Shown here piece after piece: positions 1-11,204 of a stretch of DNA of 64,000 bases. The DNA is from Thinopyrum elongatum (lineage: Eukaryota > Streptophyta > Magnoliopsida > Poales > Poaceae). Position 1 is the first letter of the stretch, and every line of letters starts with the position of its first letter. The notes beneath the pieces were generated by a model. It saw nothing but the letters and a program-made list of their open reading frames with translations. It was not told where the DNA came from and did not search any database. Both the position numbers and the translations under genes were made by a program. The stretch is taken from contig CM022301.1 in NCBI GenBank assembly GCA_011799875.1, forward strand, positions 208,973,771 through 209,037,770, given 5' to 3'.

Positions 1-2722
1 TCTTCTTTCTGCATAATATAGTGAGGATAATTATACATGCAATGAACGGGCTGAGCTAGAGACTTAATTACAGAAACGATACTTACAAACAATAGCAACT
101 GACGATAGACTTGTCGATGGCGTCTTGATTGTAGAACTAGAATAATTCTTCAAATTGAACGTAAATCTCCTCGTCTCCATTGAAGTAATACTCATCTTTA
201 ACCCCCGCAATGATATATTCGGCCCCTTCCTTTGAGGCTTTCATGTACCACTGATGCAATTTTCGCATCTACGTTGGTAGATGCGGGAGCTCCTCAGGTC
301 TGACAAGAGGATTCCCGTGCTCGAATCTAAAGGCTAACTCAGCCATTTCAAACTGTACCTCATCGCCTAAGTAATCACCAAGAGTGATACCAGGATCAGC
401 GGCCGCTATCCCCAGATCATTAGCGATATCGGTAAACACCTTGAGCGGGGGGCACGATTGGTTTTCCTGTTCGCCGAGCTGGGGAATTGTTTCCCCCTTG
501 CACTACTGCTACTTCCCAACCGTTGCTGTGGATCTCCATATGACTTAACAATCGAGCGGTCATAGTTTGATAGCAGCGGAGGCGACGGTGGTTTTGTAAG
601 GTTTTTCAGACAGCGCCTCGCTTTTACTGAATCTATTTTCTCCTCTGGATCTGGACATTTTGGTGCAAGTTGGCGTTTTGCGGTGGCAGCCACGATCTCA
701 TTGAGTTCCTCATCACTCATGTCGTATGGTGACTTGGCAGGAGCCTTCTCGATGCTTGTACCTGCTCTGGATTTCTTCGCTGTTGTACTACTAGCATCCG
801 GAGCGACGGCCGTTCCCTTCCGCCGGGGCTGAGGCAGCAGAGTCTGCTGACACGGAGGAGACGGCTGAGGCAGCGGAGTCTGCTGACACGGCGGAGACGG
901 CTGAGGCGGCGGAGACGGCAGAGGCGGCTGACGCGAGGAGACGGCTGACGCGGCGTCCAGTGTGGAAGCACGATGTGTTCCTTTCTCCATAGAATGGTAG
1001 TCCTTATGGCATCTCTCAGATGAGTCTCGACTTCACCTGTAGGGTACTCAAGCTCCAGCTCCTCAAATCCGTTCATAACTTCATCCACCCCGACAACAGC
1101 ATAGCCATCTGGAATCGGAGACAAATGGTAAGTTCCATCAGGTCCACGAGGTAAGGCATAGCCGACTGCCACCTTCAAGGTTATGTTCATGCATTTCGCA
1201 TGTAGATCACAATGTTGCCTCTCCGTGATATCATCCACGGGGTAGCGAGGAGCCGTGATATCATCTATGGGCGGCCGAACAAGCTCCATGGAAGCCACGC
1301 TGCTTTTTCGCTGAGATGGTGGGGTAGCTCCGTGGGCAGTATCGAATGAAGGATCTTCCTGCAGCTGAGATGGTGGGACGGTAGCTCGCTGGCTGGTAAG
1401 TGCATCTATTTGCTTCTGCTGCAATGCTACTCTTTCTTCTACCTTCTGTAGCCGGTATGCTTCCTCTTTCTTCATTCTCCCTCGGCTTCTATAAGTGGCA
1501 CTGTTGTCGGGAAACCCATGCTTCCACGGAACGGAGCCTGATGTGCCTCATGTTCGTCTAGGGTGTTCAGGATTCCTGAGGTCAAGTGTCAGCTCGTCCT
1601 TCTCTCTGTCGGGATGGAACTCCCCTTCCTGCACGGCCTTCATTGCTTTTTGAATGGCTTCGACGGGTGTTGCAAGTTGAGCTTTCGTATAAACACACTT
1701 CCCTGTTTCTGGGTGCAAAGTTCCCCCATGCCCAAAGAACCAAGTCCTTGCCCGTTCGATCCAGTTCAATGTCTCTCGCTGGATACCTTTATCAAGCAGG
1801 TCGTTCTTAGCTTTGTCCCACTTAGGCCGGGCAGCCTTGTAGCCACCTGACCCCGTAACATGGTGATATTCCTTCTTTGCAGCATTTAGCTTATTTATCT
1901 ATGACCTTTTCTTACCTTTCTCCGATGCCTTGTACACCAGAAATGCGGGCCAATGACCTTTTATCTTCTCATATTGACCGGTGAATGGTGGAGTCTTCTA
2001 TTTCAAGACAAACTTTTCGTCCAATCTTTTCTTCCAGTTCTTGAATTGTTCGGCCATCTTCTTAAGAGCCCACGCCTTGACTTTTTGCTCTATAACATTG
2101 TTATTTGGATCCACCTCTAGCGGTAGGGTGAAATTTGTCATGAGCGTATTCCAAAGCTCATCTTTGGATCTATCATCGACATAAGAAACTCCATCGTCCT
2201 TCTTTAGCTTATTCCATTCTTGAATGTTGATCGGATGTTGTCCCTAACAACAACTCCGCACTTACTTTTAAATCAGTCTGCGGTCTGCTTGGGAGCAGTC
2301 GGTTTGCCATCTGCAGTGATTTCTTCGATCGTGAACCTTTCATTCTCGCCCAACCTTTTCTTCGGGACTCGTCTCCTTACAGAAGGTTGGCTCGATCCGG
2401 AGGGCTAAAAGAAGAAAGAAGCGTTAATATATGTACATACAAATATATTAATGCATCTAGTCAGCAGAGGCTTAATTAATATATATACCTCACCGGACTT
2501 TGCAACAGTTAAGGCTCGAACTCCAGCGGAGCCGTCATCTTCTCCCTCCATTCGATCACCGGATGAGCCGTCATCTTCTCCCTCCATTCGATCACCGGAT
2601 CCGTCATCTTCTCTTCCCTCACCATCGGAGTCGTTGAGAAACTGTGAGGTGATATCATCATCTCCGTCGCGGATTATTTCCCCCAACATCTCTTCTTGTT
2701 CTAAGTCTCTGTCGTGTTCCAT
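1..2722 (-). pseudogene. CACTA second ORF (TNPA/TNPD-position protein), broken and partial
   Basis: Coding-like blocks follow each other on the minus strand: an acidic N-terminus with a repeated GEDDGS..GDRME unit (2722-2405); degenerate sequence at about 2400-1770; a block containing WIERARTWFFGHGG and FHPDREKDEL (1769-1548); a coiled-coil-like block followed by LHAKCMNITLKVAVGYALP (1475-about 1040); and a Pro/Gln-rich block with MSDEELNEIV (990-406). Sequence at about 420-70 still reads as coding (EMAELAFRFEHG, HQWYMKASKEG, KSIVSCYC) and ends at a possible GTAAGT splice donor. From memory, this order matches the second ORF of grass CACTA elements (DUF8039-type region, sometimes followed by a Ulp1-like protease domain, which would lie outside the window). 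Frameshifts and stops, for example a TAG in the 300-250 block, make it a pseudogene. Function in transposition is inferred from position only. Confidence 0.65.
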
Positions 2723-3140
2723 AGTTTCTGCAAGTATTACAATATGGATCTATGAGTTGACAAGTTTTATAACAATCAGTTGCGGGTAGAGTTAAAATTT
2801 GAACACACATGCGCGACCCGCCCCCCGCCCATAAAACAAGTCAACAACATTACAAGTCAAAAAAGCATGAAAGTATGAGGGGCAATGGATGGACCAGGTG
2901 TAGGTACTAGCTCAGTGGATGGAGGCCCTAACATCGAACTCAACGTGATTAGTTGTTAAAGTTTTAAACATTCCCTTACGCTGGCGCAGAATGACTCGTG
3001 TGCCATGCGATGGCCGAGCTTATCAGCTTGGAATTGACCATGTTCGAACACGTTGTGAATAGATGGATACCACGGCCACCGTTAGGAGGTTAGGAAGAAG
3101 AATAATCGATGACACAAGTAGTGGGCGTGTGCTACTTTTT

Positions 3141-3175
3141 TTCTCTCGGTGCAACGCACGGGCAAGTTTGCTAGT
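3141..3175 (+). mobile_element. Possible Helitron 3' terminus
   Basis: The sequence GGTGCAACGCACGGGCAAG followed within about 10 bases by CTAGT resembles the 3' end of grass Helitrons: a short GTGC/GCAC hairpin a few bases before a terminal CTRR, with a T as the next host base. The stem is only 4 bp here and no 5' TC end was located, so this may be a decayed fragment. Confidence 0.35.
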
Positions 3176-3524
3176 ATAATTTCTTAAGTACTGTGCTAAA
3201 TATCAAACTTTAGGCTCGTGAGCAATAGATCCGAACGATTTCTTAATTCCTTCGATCACCCTCACTCTCGAGTCCTCCTTTCTTTTTTAAACGTGGATGG
3301 AAGAAAGAGCACAACGCTGCATGTTTAACACAAAAATACTGTCATCAGCAAAGATTCCACCGAAATTATCGGGGTTATGTTTTAACGAAGATGAATACAA
3401 GATTTATACACAAGATGAATATATAAGCTGAATACAAGATGAATACACAAGATGAAATTTATATAAAAAATATATATCACAATTCATTACATACGCTCGG
3501 AACAAAAATATCACAAATGAAAAT

Positions 3525-3945
3525 GACTTTGATCATGAATAATGCTATAAAAAATGACTTTGATCATGAATAATGCTATAAAACATTTGCATAAATATTA
3601 CACATGAATAATATCAATGACTTTGAGAACATGAATAATGCTATAAAAAATGACTTTTATTGTCACACAATCCATGATATTACAAATTTATCATATCTAA
3701 ACATTCTCACTCAATCAAGCATGTTATAGATTCCATTTATTTGGTCACGCCAATATTATTTGCATAAATATCTAATATTTTTTGCACAACTTTTTTTGTG
3801 GGGATATTTTTTGCAAATTTCTCTAAAAAAATGACTTTGATCATGAATAACTTTGATTGACCTATGCAAATATCTCTAACTTTGATTAATTTCTCTATGC
3901 AAATTTCTCTAAAAAAATGACTTTGATCATGAATATCTCTAACTA
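3525..3945. repeat. AT-rich short direct repeats (ATGACTTTGATCATGAATA)
   Basis: The string ATGACTTTGATCATGAATA recurs, complete or partial, at about 3.53, 3.55, 3.65, 3.83 and 3.92 kb, often followed by ATGCTATAAAA. This is low-complexity amplification in non-coding DNA. No function is apparent. Confidence 0.6.
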
Positions 3946-3970
3946 TGCAAATATATCTAATTAAGAAAAC

Positions 3971-4345
3971 ATGACGGCGTCGGCGAGCAGAGCGTCAGCG
4001 TCGGGGTTGACCAGCAGCGCGGGCGGCCGGCGTCGTGGTCGGCGGCGGCGTCGTCGGCGGCGGTACCCAACAGGGGGGATAGGACGAGGAGGGGATCGGG
4101 GTGGCGCTCACAGCGAGGAGGCATCGGCGACGGTGTCGGGGCAGGGCTCGGGGACGGCGTCGGGGGTGGCGGCGAGGAGCGGGCTCGGGGAGGAGGGCGA
4201 GGAGGTCCGGCGATGGTTAGTTGGGTCGGGGATGGCTCAGAGGCGACGACGAGCTCAGGCAGCCTGGGGGCGTCGTGGTGGTGTTCGGCGCCGTCGGGGG
4301 AGAGGGAGATCGAAACTGGAGAAGGTGTTTGGAAAAAATTGCTAA
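3971..4345. other. GC-rich low-complexity block (possible first exon or promoter)
   Basis: An abrupt GC-rich island of CGG/CGT-type triplets, open in several frames because stop codons are rare in such composition. No protein family is recognisable. It lies just left of TTATATAC-type sequence and subterminal repeats. The same arrangement (GC-rich block, TATA, repeats) occurs at the 5' end of the element at 10.72-11.48 kb, so it may be the first exon or leader of a CACTA transcript unit. Confidence 0.35.
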
Positions 4346-4364
4346 GTCCTGCTTATATACACAG

Positions 4365-4565
4365 AGCTTTAGTCCCGGTTGGTGGCTCCAACCGGGACTA
4401 AAGGCCCCCCTTTAGTCCCGGTCCGAGCCACCAACCAGGACCAAAGGTAAATTTTAGCAGCATAAAGGGCGCGAAACCCAGGCCTTTAGTTCCGGTTGGT
4501 GGCTCGCACCGGGACTAAAGGTGTGCCTTTAGTCCTGGTTGGGGGCACCAACTGGGACTAAATCT
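4365..4565. repeat. Internal array of CACTA subterminal-type repeats
   Basis: Several alternating copies of TTTAGTCCCGGTTGGTGGC and its inverted partner ACCGGGACTAAAGG occur in 200 bp, forming imperfect palindromes. Grass CACTA elements normally carry such motifs just inside their ends, and the same motifs stand at 11.21-11.48 kb. One more degenerate copy (CATCAACCGGGACTAA) sits at about 6215-6232. No TIR accompanies this block. Confidence 0.8.
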
Positions 4566-5149
4566 GTATTTCCTATTTTTGGTTTTATACCTTTTTAGGA
4601 TATTTTAGTTTTAGTTTTCTTTTAAACAGATTCAAAAACAGTAGCATACATGCCTAGTTTTCATTTAATTCTTTTTGCTATTAATTTTTTTAACAAAAAA
4701 TACTTTATGAAAATTTTAGTTGCATAAATTTTATATAATTTTAAGTTAATATTATTTTGATCATAACTAGAGTTTTATAAAAGCTTTCTAGTAGATTCTT
4801 TTTGCTATTGAAGAATATTATAAAATACTTTTTGTTAACCTAACAATCTTATATTTTCTTTTCTGTTAAGTTATTAATTTAGTATTTTTTTTGCTACTAA
4901 GTTTTATTTAGGATAAAAACTATTTTTGTTATTTGTAGTTAAGTCCTACAGGTCCGGCCCTTAGGAGTTTCTATTTGGATTTCCTTGAAGTTTTGTTTTG
5001 CTTTCTATTTGCTTTTTCTTATTGTTTTCTTTATTGCTTTATTCATTGATTGTATTTTGATTGCTAGAATGCTTACTAGAGTGAATGCTTATATGAATGC
5101 AATGTTTGATTATATAGATTTTCATCAGAGAGTGACAAATAGTTCTATC
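4566..5149. other. Gene-free AT-rich spacer
   Basis: T-rich sequence between the internal repeat array and the SPT6-derived block. Nothing recognisable was seen in it. Confidence 0.5.
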
Positions 5150-5687
5150 AGGTTATTTTTCATAGGTACCATTGCCGCAACATTTCGCATTGCAGGGCCA
5201 GCATCAGGTGGTGGTTTGTCAATATGCTTTTGGAAATATGACACAAGGCGATCGATGCTATCAAAATCTTTCTTCTGGAATCTAAAGCCCTTTGGGTATA
5301 ACCCAACTGATGTAAGATAATATGAAGGTGCCTGGATGTTCATGAGATATGCCAAAACAATATACTATTCTCATAGGATTCTCTGATTTCTCAGCCCTCA
5401 ACATATCATCAACTCTGCTTGCATGTTAGGTAAACTTGGATCATGGTTATTTCTCGAGAATGACCATCTCTTCATGGTTATTTCTCGAGAATGGTCATCT
5501 GATATGTTGTCTTCAGTTTCACCAGAAACCAACCAGAGAACTCCTCATCTGGACTTGGCTCGGCATAAGGGGTCCTCTGATCAGAGAAACCACATAGTTC
5601 CTCCAACTTTATGTCATACAACATTTCTCTCTTATCATCTCCGAAGCTTTTGCTGTATTCATCTATGTCAAGACGTTTAAGCCATGT
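5150..5687 (-). pseudogene. SPT6 fragment, copy 1 (C-terminal SH2 region)
   Basis: The minus strand encodes pieces of the plant transcription elongation factor SPT6. At 5355-5150 it reads VGLYPKGFRFQKKDF, RLVSYFQKHID and DAGPAMRNVAAMVPM, which matches the C-terminal SH2 module of SPT6 from memory of the family. Further right (about 5687-5530) it repeats the upstream piece that starts near LKRLDIDEYN. Stops and frame changes interrupt it and the S1-type region is almost all missing. SPT6 is a nuclear histone chaperone that travels with RNA polymerase II, and this fragment could not do that job. It lies between the two CACTA ORFs, on the same strand, so it is best read as host sequence captured by the transposon and then locally duplicated. 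Confidence 0.72.
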
Positions 5688-6186
5688 CTACCAAACCGAG
5701 AAAATATAACACAATGCGATCAATGCTTTCAAAATCTTTCTTCCGGAATCTAAAGCCCTTTGGGTATAACCCAACATACTCATGATGTGGGTTTGAACTC
5801 CTGATGTAAGATAATATAAAGGTGCCTGGATGTTCATTAGATATGCCAAAACAATATACTATTCTCATAGGATTCTCTGATTTCTCAGCCTCAACATATC
5901 ATTAACTCGGCTTGCATGTTAGGTAAAAACTTGGATCATGGTTATTTCTCAAGAATGGCCATCTCTTCATGGTTATTTCTCGAGAATGACCATCTGATAT
6001 GTTGTCCTTAGTTTCACCAGAAAGCAACCAGAGAACTCCTCATCTGGAGACTTGGCTCGACATAAGGGGTCCTCCGATCAGAGAAACCACATAGTACCTC
6101 CAACTTTATGTCAAACAACGTTTCTCTCTTATCATCTACTATGCTTCTGTTGTATTCATCTATGTCAAGACGTTTAAGCCATGTCT
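5688..6186 (-). pseudogene. SPT6 fragment, copy 2 (tandem duplicate)
   Basis: Starting at about 6185 on the minus strand, this copy encodes WLKRLDIDEYNRSIVDDKRE and then CGFSDRRTPYVEPS, the segment just before the S1 domain in plant SPT6. After a disrupted stretch it encodes MRIVYCFGISNEHPGTF, ILSYIRSSNPHHEYVGLYP and FRFRKKDFESIDRIV, the start of the SH2 region. It stops abruptly after LYF, where copy 1 begins again with the LKRLDID segment, so the repeat unit is close to 495 bp. The DNA of the two copies is very similar, including the duplicated phrase ATGGTTATTTCTCGAGAATG, so the duplication is younger than the capture. Confidence 0.75.
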
Positions 6187-6620
6187 ATATTAACCTTGTT
6201 ATTTTATATTGAGCCATCAACCGGGACTAACCGCGTATGATCAACCTTTTAACCCTTTCCTGAATTTGCGATAAGAGAGCATGCTTTTCATATGATGAAT
6301 AGTTACTTGAACAATCCTACCATCTGATATGTTGTCCTCAGTTTAACTAGAAAGCAGCCAGAACTTCTCAAAGGATAGGAATAATTGAAAATGCTCAGAA
6401 GACATTCATATTTTGTTTGGACATAATTACATTGATTAACTCCTCTGTGTAATTATAATACTAAAAGGACAGGAATAATTGAAAATTTATAACTTAATAA
6501 ATAATTATTCAAAAATCATGTTTCAAATGCCAAAATGCCCTAGCTCATACAAAGATTCCCTCCGGTTTGTCCCAAGTGGGATTTTCCAGCTATAAGTTCG
6601 GAAACTCACTAGAGAAAAAG
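6187..6620. other. Spacer between captured SPT6 fragment and transposase
   Basis: Starts with a single degenerate subterminal repeat (about 6215-6232), then AT-rich sequence without coding potential. It probably contains the 3' untranslated region of the TNP2 gene. No other signal was seen. Confidence 0.45.
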
Positions 6621-6623
6621 TCT

Positions 6624-9600
6624 TCACTTTTTCTTCGCGTGTGTCCCTTGCTTATTGCGCCGTAACCATGGATAATCTTCATCATTTAATAGGATGCTTG
6701 GGTCAATCTTCACTATGAACGGAGGAATTTCATGAAACTTTTCATAATCTTCTGACATGTCTGTCTTGTCCTCCACTCCCACGATGTTTCTTTTCCCTGA
6801 AAGAACTATGTGGCGCTTTGGCTCATCGTATGATGTATTCGCTTCCTTATCTTTTCTTTTTCTTGGTTTGGTAGACATGTCCTTCACATAGAAAACATGC
6901 GCCGCATCATTGGCTAGGACGAATGGTTCGTCTATGTACCCAAGATTGTTGAGATCCACTGTTGCCATTCCATACTGCGAGTCTACCTGTACCCCGCCTC
7001 CTAACAGATTGACCCATTTGCACCGAAACAAAGGGACCTTAAAATCACGTCCATGGTCAAGTTCCCATATCTCCTCTATGTAACCATAATATGTGTCTTT
7101 TGCCCTATTGGTGTTTGTTGCATCAAAGCGGACACCACTGTTTTGGTTGGTGCCCTTTTTATCTTGGGCGATCGTGTAAAATGTATTCCCATTTATCTCG
7201 TACCCTTGGAAAGTCAATACAGTCGAAGATGGTGTCTTGGCCAACAAGTACAACTCATCTCCAACAATGTTGTTACCCATGAGATGTGTTTGCAACCAAC
7301 CGCCGAAAGTCCCCATGTGTTCACGTGTAATCCAGTCGTCAGACTGCTCCGGGTGTTTGGAGCGTAGAATATTCTTGTGTTCATTGATATACGGGGCCAC
7401 CAAGGTAGAATTCTGTAGAACTATGTAGTGTGATTGCGCCCAAGAATGCCCGTCCCTACATATTATTGAATACGCTCCTAGCGTGCCTTTTCCACTCAGT
7501 CTCCCCTCATGCCGCGATTGAGGAACACCAATTGGCTTAAGGTCAGGAATAAAGTCAACACAAAACTCAATGACCTCCTCTGTTTCATGGTCCTTGGAGA
7601 TGCTTCCTTCTGGCCTAGCTAGGTTACGAACATATTTCTTTAAGACTCCCATGAACCTCTCAAAGGGGAACATATTGTGTAGAAATACAGGACCCAGAAT
7701 GGCAATCTCGTCGACTAGGTGAACTAGGACGTGCGTCATAATATTGAAGAAGGATGGTGGGAACACCAACTCGAAACTGACAAGACATTGGACCAAATCA
7801 TTCTGTAACCTTGGTAGGATTTCTGGATCGATTACCTTCCGAGAAATTGCATTGAGGAATGCACATAGCTTCACAATGGCTAATCGAACATTTTCTGGTA
7901 GAAGCCCCCTCAATGCAACCGGAAGCAGTTGCGTCATAATCACGTGGCAGTCATGAGACTTTAGGTTCTGGAATTTTTTCTCTGCCATATTTATTATTCC
8001 CTTTATATTTATTATTCCCTTTATATTTGACGAAAAGCCAGACGGGACCTTGATACTGAGCAGGCATTCAAAAAAGATTTCCTTCTCTGCTTTGGTAAGA
8101 GCTTAGCTAGCAGGACCTTGATACTGCTTTGGATGCATGCCGTCTTTTTCGTTCATACGTTGCTGGTCCTCCTGTGCCTCCGGTGTATCTTTTATCTTCC
8201 CATACACGCCCAAGAAGCCTAGCAGGTTCACGCAAAGATTCTTCGTCACATGCATCACGTCGATTGTAGAGCGGACCTCTAGGTCTTTCCAATAGCGTAG
8301 GTCCCAAAATATAGATTTCTTCTTCCACATGGGTGCGTGTCCATCAGCGTCATTCGGAACAGATTGTCCGCCAGGACCCTTTCCAAAGATTGCTTTTAAA
8401 TCCTTGACCATATCAAATATATCATCACCAGTACGGAGGATAGGCTTCTTCCGGTGATCATGCCTCACCTTTGAAATGCTTGCCTTTCTTTCTTAAGGGA
8501 TGCCTGCTCAGAAGAAATCGACGATGTCCCAAGTACACATTCTTCTTACATTTGTCCAAATATATACTTTCAGTCTCATCTAAACAGTGCGTGCATGCAT
8601 TGTATCCCTTGTTTGTCTGTCCTGAAAGGTTACTAAGAGCAGGCCAATCATTGATGGTTACAAGCAACAACGCTTGTAGGTCAAATTCCTGCTTTTTGTG
8701 CTCATCCCACACACGTACACCTTTGATATCCCACAACTGTAAAAGTTCTTCAAGTAATGGCCTTAGGTACACATCAATGTCGTTGTCGGGTTGCTTAGGG
8801 CCTTGGATGAGCACTGGCATCATAATGAACTTCCGCTTCATGCACAACCAATGAGGAAGGTTATAGATACATAGAGTCACATGCCAGGTGCTATGATTGC
8901 TGCTCTGCTCCCCAAAAGGATTAATGACATCTACACTTAAACCAAACCATAAGTTCCTTGCGTCATCTGTAAACTCCGGCCACTTTCTCTCAATTTTTCT
9001 CCACTGCGACCCATCAGCGGGTACTCTCAATACCCCATCTTTCTTACGGTCTTCTTTGTGCCATCGCAACAACTTGGCATGCTCTTTGTTTCTGAACAGA
9101 TGTTTCATCTATGATATTATAGAAGCATACCACATCACCTTGGCAGTGACCCTCTTCCTGGGGCGCTCGCCCTCAACATCACCAGGGTCATCTCGTCTGA
9201 TCTTATACAGCAATGCACCGCATACCGAGCATGCATTCAAATTCTCGTACTCCTCACCATGGTAGAGGATGCAGTCATTAGGGCATGTATGTATCTTCTG
9301 CACCTCTAATCCTAGAGGGCAGAGAACCTTCTTTGTTTCGTACGTACTGTCAGGCAATTCGTTATCCTTTGAAAGCTTCTTCTTCATTATTTTCAGTAGC
9401 GAACCAAATCCCTTGTCAGATACACCATTCTCTGCCTTCCATTGCAGCAAATCCAGTGTGGTACCAAGTTTTGTGTTGCCATCTTCGCAATGTGGGTACA
9501 ACCATTTTTTGTGATCCTCTAACATGCGATCAAACTTCAACTTCTTCCTTTCACTTTCGCATTCTCTCTGTGCATCAACAATGACCCGGCGAAGATCATC

Positions 9601-9954
9601 AGCGGGCACATCTGGTGCCTCTTGATCTTCAGCTTCCCTCGTTGCAGTATCACCGTATTCAGGGAACATAGGATAGTTGTCATCATCCTCTTCTTCTTCA
9701 TTGTCTTCCATCATAATCCTTCTTTCTCAGTGCTTGGTCCAAACATTATCGTGTGGCATGAAACCCTTCTCAAGCAGGTGGAAGTGAAGGGTTTTCGAGG
9801 AAGAGTAATCTTTCGTATTCCCACAGACAGTACATGGACAATACATAAAACCATTCTGATGGTTTGCCTCAGCCACATCAATAAAATTATGCAGGCCCGT
9901 AATATACTCGGAGGTGCGTCGGTCACCGTACATCCATTGCCGGTTCATCTGCAT
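6624..9954 (-). pseudogene. TNP2: TNP2-type CACTA transposase (Transposase_21), broken
   Basis: A nearly full-length transposase can be followed on the minus strand. The N-terminal transposase-associated domain reads GLHNFIDVAEA and FMYCPCTVCGN (9954-9727). An acidic linker and zinc-binding segment follow with CPNDCILYHG and LNACSVCGALLYK (9714-9109). The catalytic core contains KRKFIMMPVLIQGPKQP, NDWPALSNLSGQ and GYNACTHCLDET (9108-8458), then MWKKKSIFWDL and DVMHVTKNLCVNLLG (8468-8103). The C-terminal region contains FLNAISRKVIDPEIL, HLVDEIAILGPVFLHNMFP and GHSWAQSHYIVLQN (7988-6624). Visible lesions are in-frame stops TGA (9727-9729), TAG (9109-9111) and TAA (about 8103-8105), plus a one-base frameshift near 8459. 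A short tandem duplication (AATAAATATAAAGGG type) lies just right of 7988. The start is probably spliced, since an AG precedes the ATG at 9954. In En/Spm systems this protein cuts the element ends. Confidence 0.92.
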
Positions 9955-10173
9955 TATATAATTAAGTATATCAAAAACAATTACGGAACATCATGAATAG
10001 AGAAATGAACAAATTAATACAAGTTCATCATCTCACATTAAAACCAAAGTACAGTAGTGATCAAATGTTATTACTGGAAAAATAAATACATAAAGTTCAT
10101 ACATAGTTCTCATAAAACAGCATACGACTATGTAGAGCATCTAATTAAAACATACATTAAAACTAACATACAA

Positions 10174-10368
10174 CTATGTAAAACATTTAAATGCAACAAC
10201 AAATGCGATCAAAATCGCAAGTAAGGTAACAATTGATCCAACAACATAATGATACCAAGCCTCTTTATCAATGGCATATTTTCTAATCTTTCTAATCTTC
10301 AAGCGCATTGCATCCATCTGGATCTTGTGTAGATCGACGACATCGGCAACATGCAACTCCAATTTCAT
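10174..10368 (-). CDS. Small CACTA-associated ORF with a C-terminal membrane helix
   Basis: A 64-codon frame with a basic, helical N-terminal half (DAMRLKIRKIRKYAI) followed by YHYVVGSIVTLLAILIAFVV, a clear hydrophobic segment of about 20 residues ending four residues before the stop. Upstream (10.37-10.44 kb) the same strand continues as Lys/Glu-rich coding-like sequence, so this may be the last exon of a longer protein. I have an impression of similar sequences near other Triticeae CACTA transposases, but no named family or function. It lies upstream of the transposase in the same orientation. Confidence 0.4.
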   Translation of the reverse strand: MKLELHVADVVDLHKIQMDAMRLKIRKIRKYAIDKEAWYHYVVGSIVTLLAILIAFVVAFKCFT

Positions 10369-10724
10369 CTTCTCTTCTTCAATTCTTTTCGATTTTCTTT
10401 CAAATGATTGTTTTCTTTTTCAATTAAATTTAACTCTAGACAAGAGGGTCGGTTGGAATTTTCGGTTCACATACCTCCTAGATAAAGACATCTATGTCAA
10501 GTTGGTCGGCATGATTGTCATAAACACTAAATGAAACAAATAGTTATAAAATATAATATACCACATCCGAATCATAGACAGGACGAAAGCCGACGGGGGC
10601 GGATACCAAAACCATGGCACTATATAAAAACAAACAATAATACAAGTAGAAAATTATACAAGTAGCTATATAAATCATACAAGTAAGAATTTTTTCTTTA
10701 AAAAAAGATAAGAACAAGAGGCTC

Positions 10725-10805
10725 ATCACGGTGGTGTCGGCGACGAGATCGGCACGGGCGATCGACGTCGGTGAGGACGAGGACGGGGACGGGACGGCAC
10801 CCTAC
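10725..10805. other. Short GC-rich block in the CACTA leader
   Basis: A CGG/GAC-rich patch in AT-rich surroundings, upstream of the transposase on the minus strand. It is probably a first exon or leader, analogous to the GC-rich block at 3.97-4.35 kb. The rest of 9.96-11.2 kb shows no gene other than the small ORF at 10.17-10.37 kb. Confidence 0.35.
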
Positions 10806-11187
10806 ACATGTGCAAACTAAGAAGTTAATTTGAGCTCAAATTGTGCATCTAAATCAAATAAACTCCCACATGCACTCCTCCACTAAAACCCACAAACCAC
10901 TCTACTTCTAGAGCATTTGAAATGAGCTAAACTAGCAGTGAGAGATGAAAGGATGAAGCTGCTAACCTTTTAGAACACTTGGATAGTTGGTGCACCGCCA
11001 AACCTAGACAAATCTTGGGGAAAATGGAGCTTGGAGATCGAGTTTGGAGGAAGAACAGAGGAGAAAGCTTAAGTGTGGCTCGGGCATTTCATCGAACACC
11101 TTATGTGCATAGGAAATGAGAACAGAGTAGCACACAGACCTCCCACGCAGGCCGGCCAAAAAACAGAGGAGAGGGCGGGCAGGGGCG

Positions 11188-11200
11188 AGGATATATATAG
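11188..11200 (-). promoter_or_regulatory. TATA-like box of the CACTA transcription unit
   Basis: CTATATATAT on the minus strand sits immediately inside the subterminal repeats and upstream of the leader, about 300 bp from the TIR. The position fits the promoter of the transposase transcript. No start site can be shown. Confidence 0.45.
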
Positions 11201-11204
11201 GCAT

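Larger units (their letters stand above)
2723..3960. other. Gene-free AT-rich stretch inside the CACTA region
   Basis: No coding sequence is visible. The first part (2.75-3.1 kb) is unremarkable. At 3141-3175 there is a Helitron-like 3' end, and from about 3.5 kb the sequence is AT-rich with short direct repeats. It probably represents intron and leader sequence upstream of the second CACTA ORF, with small insertions. Confidence 0.5.
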
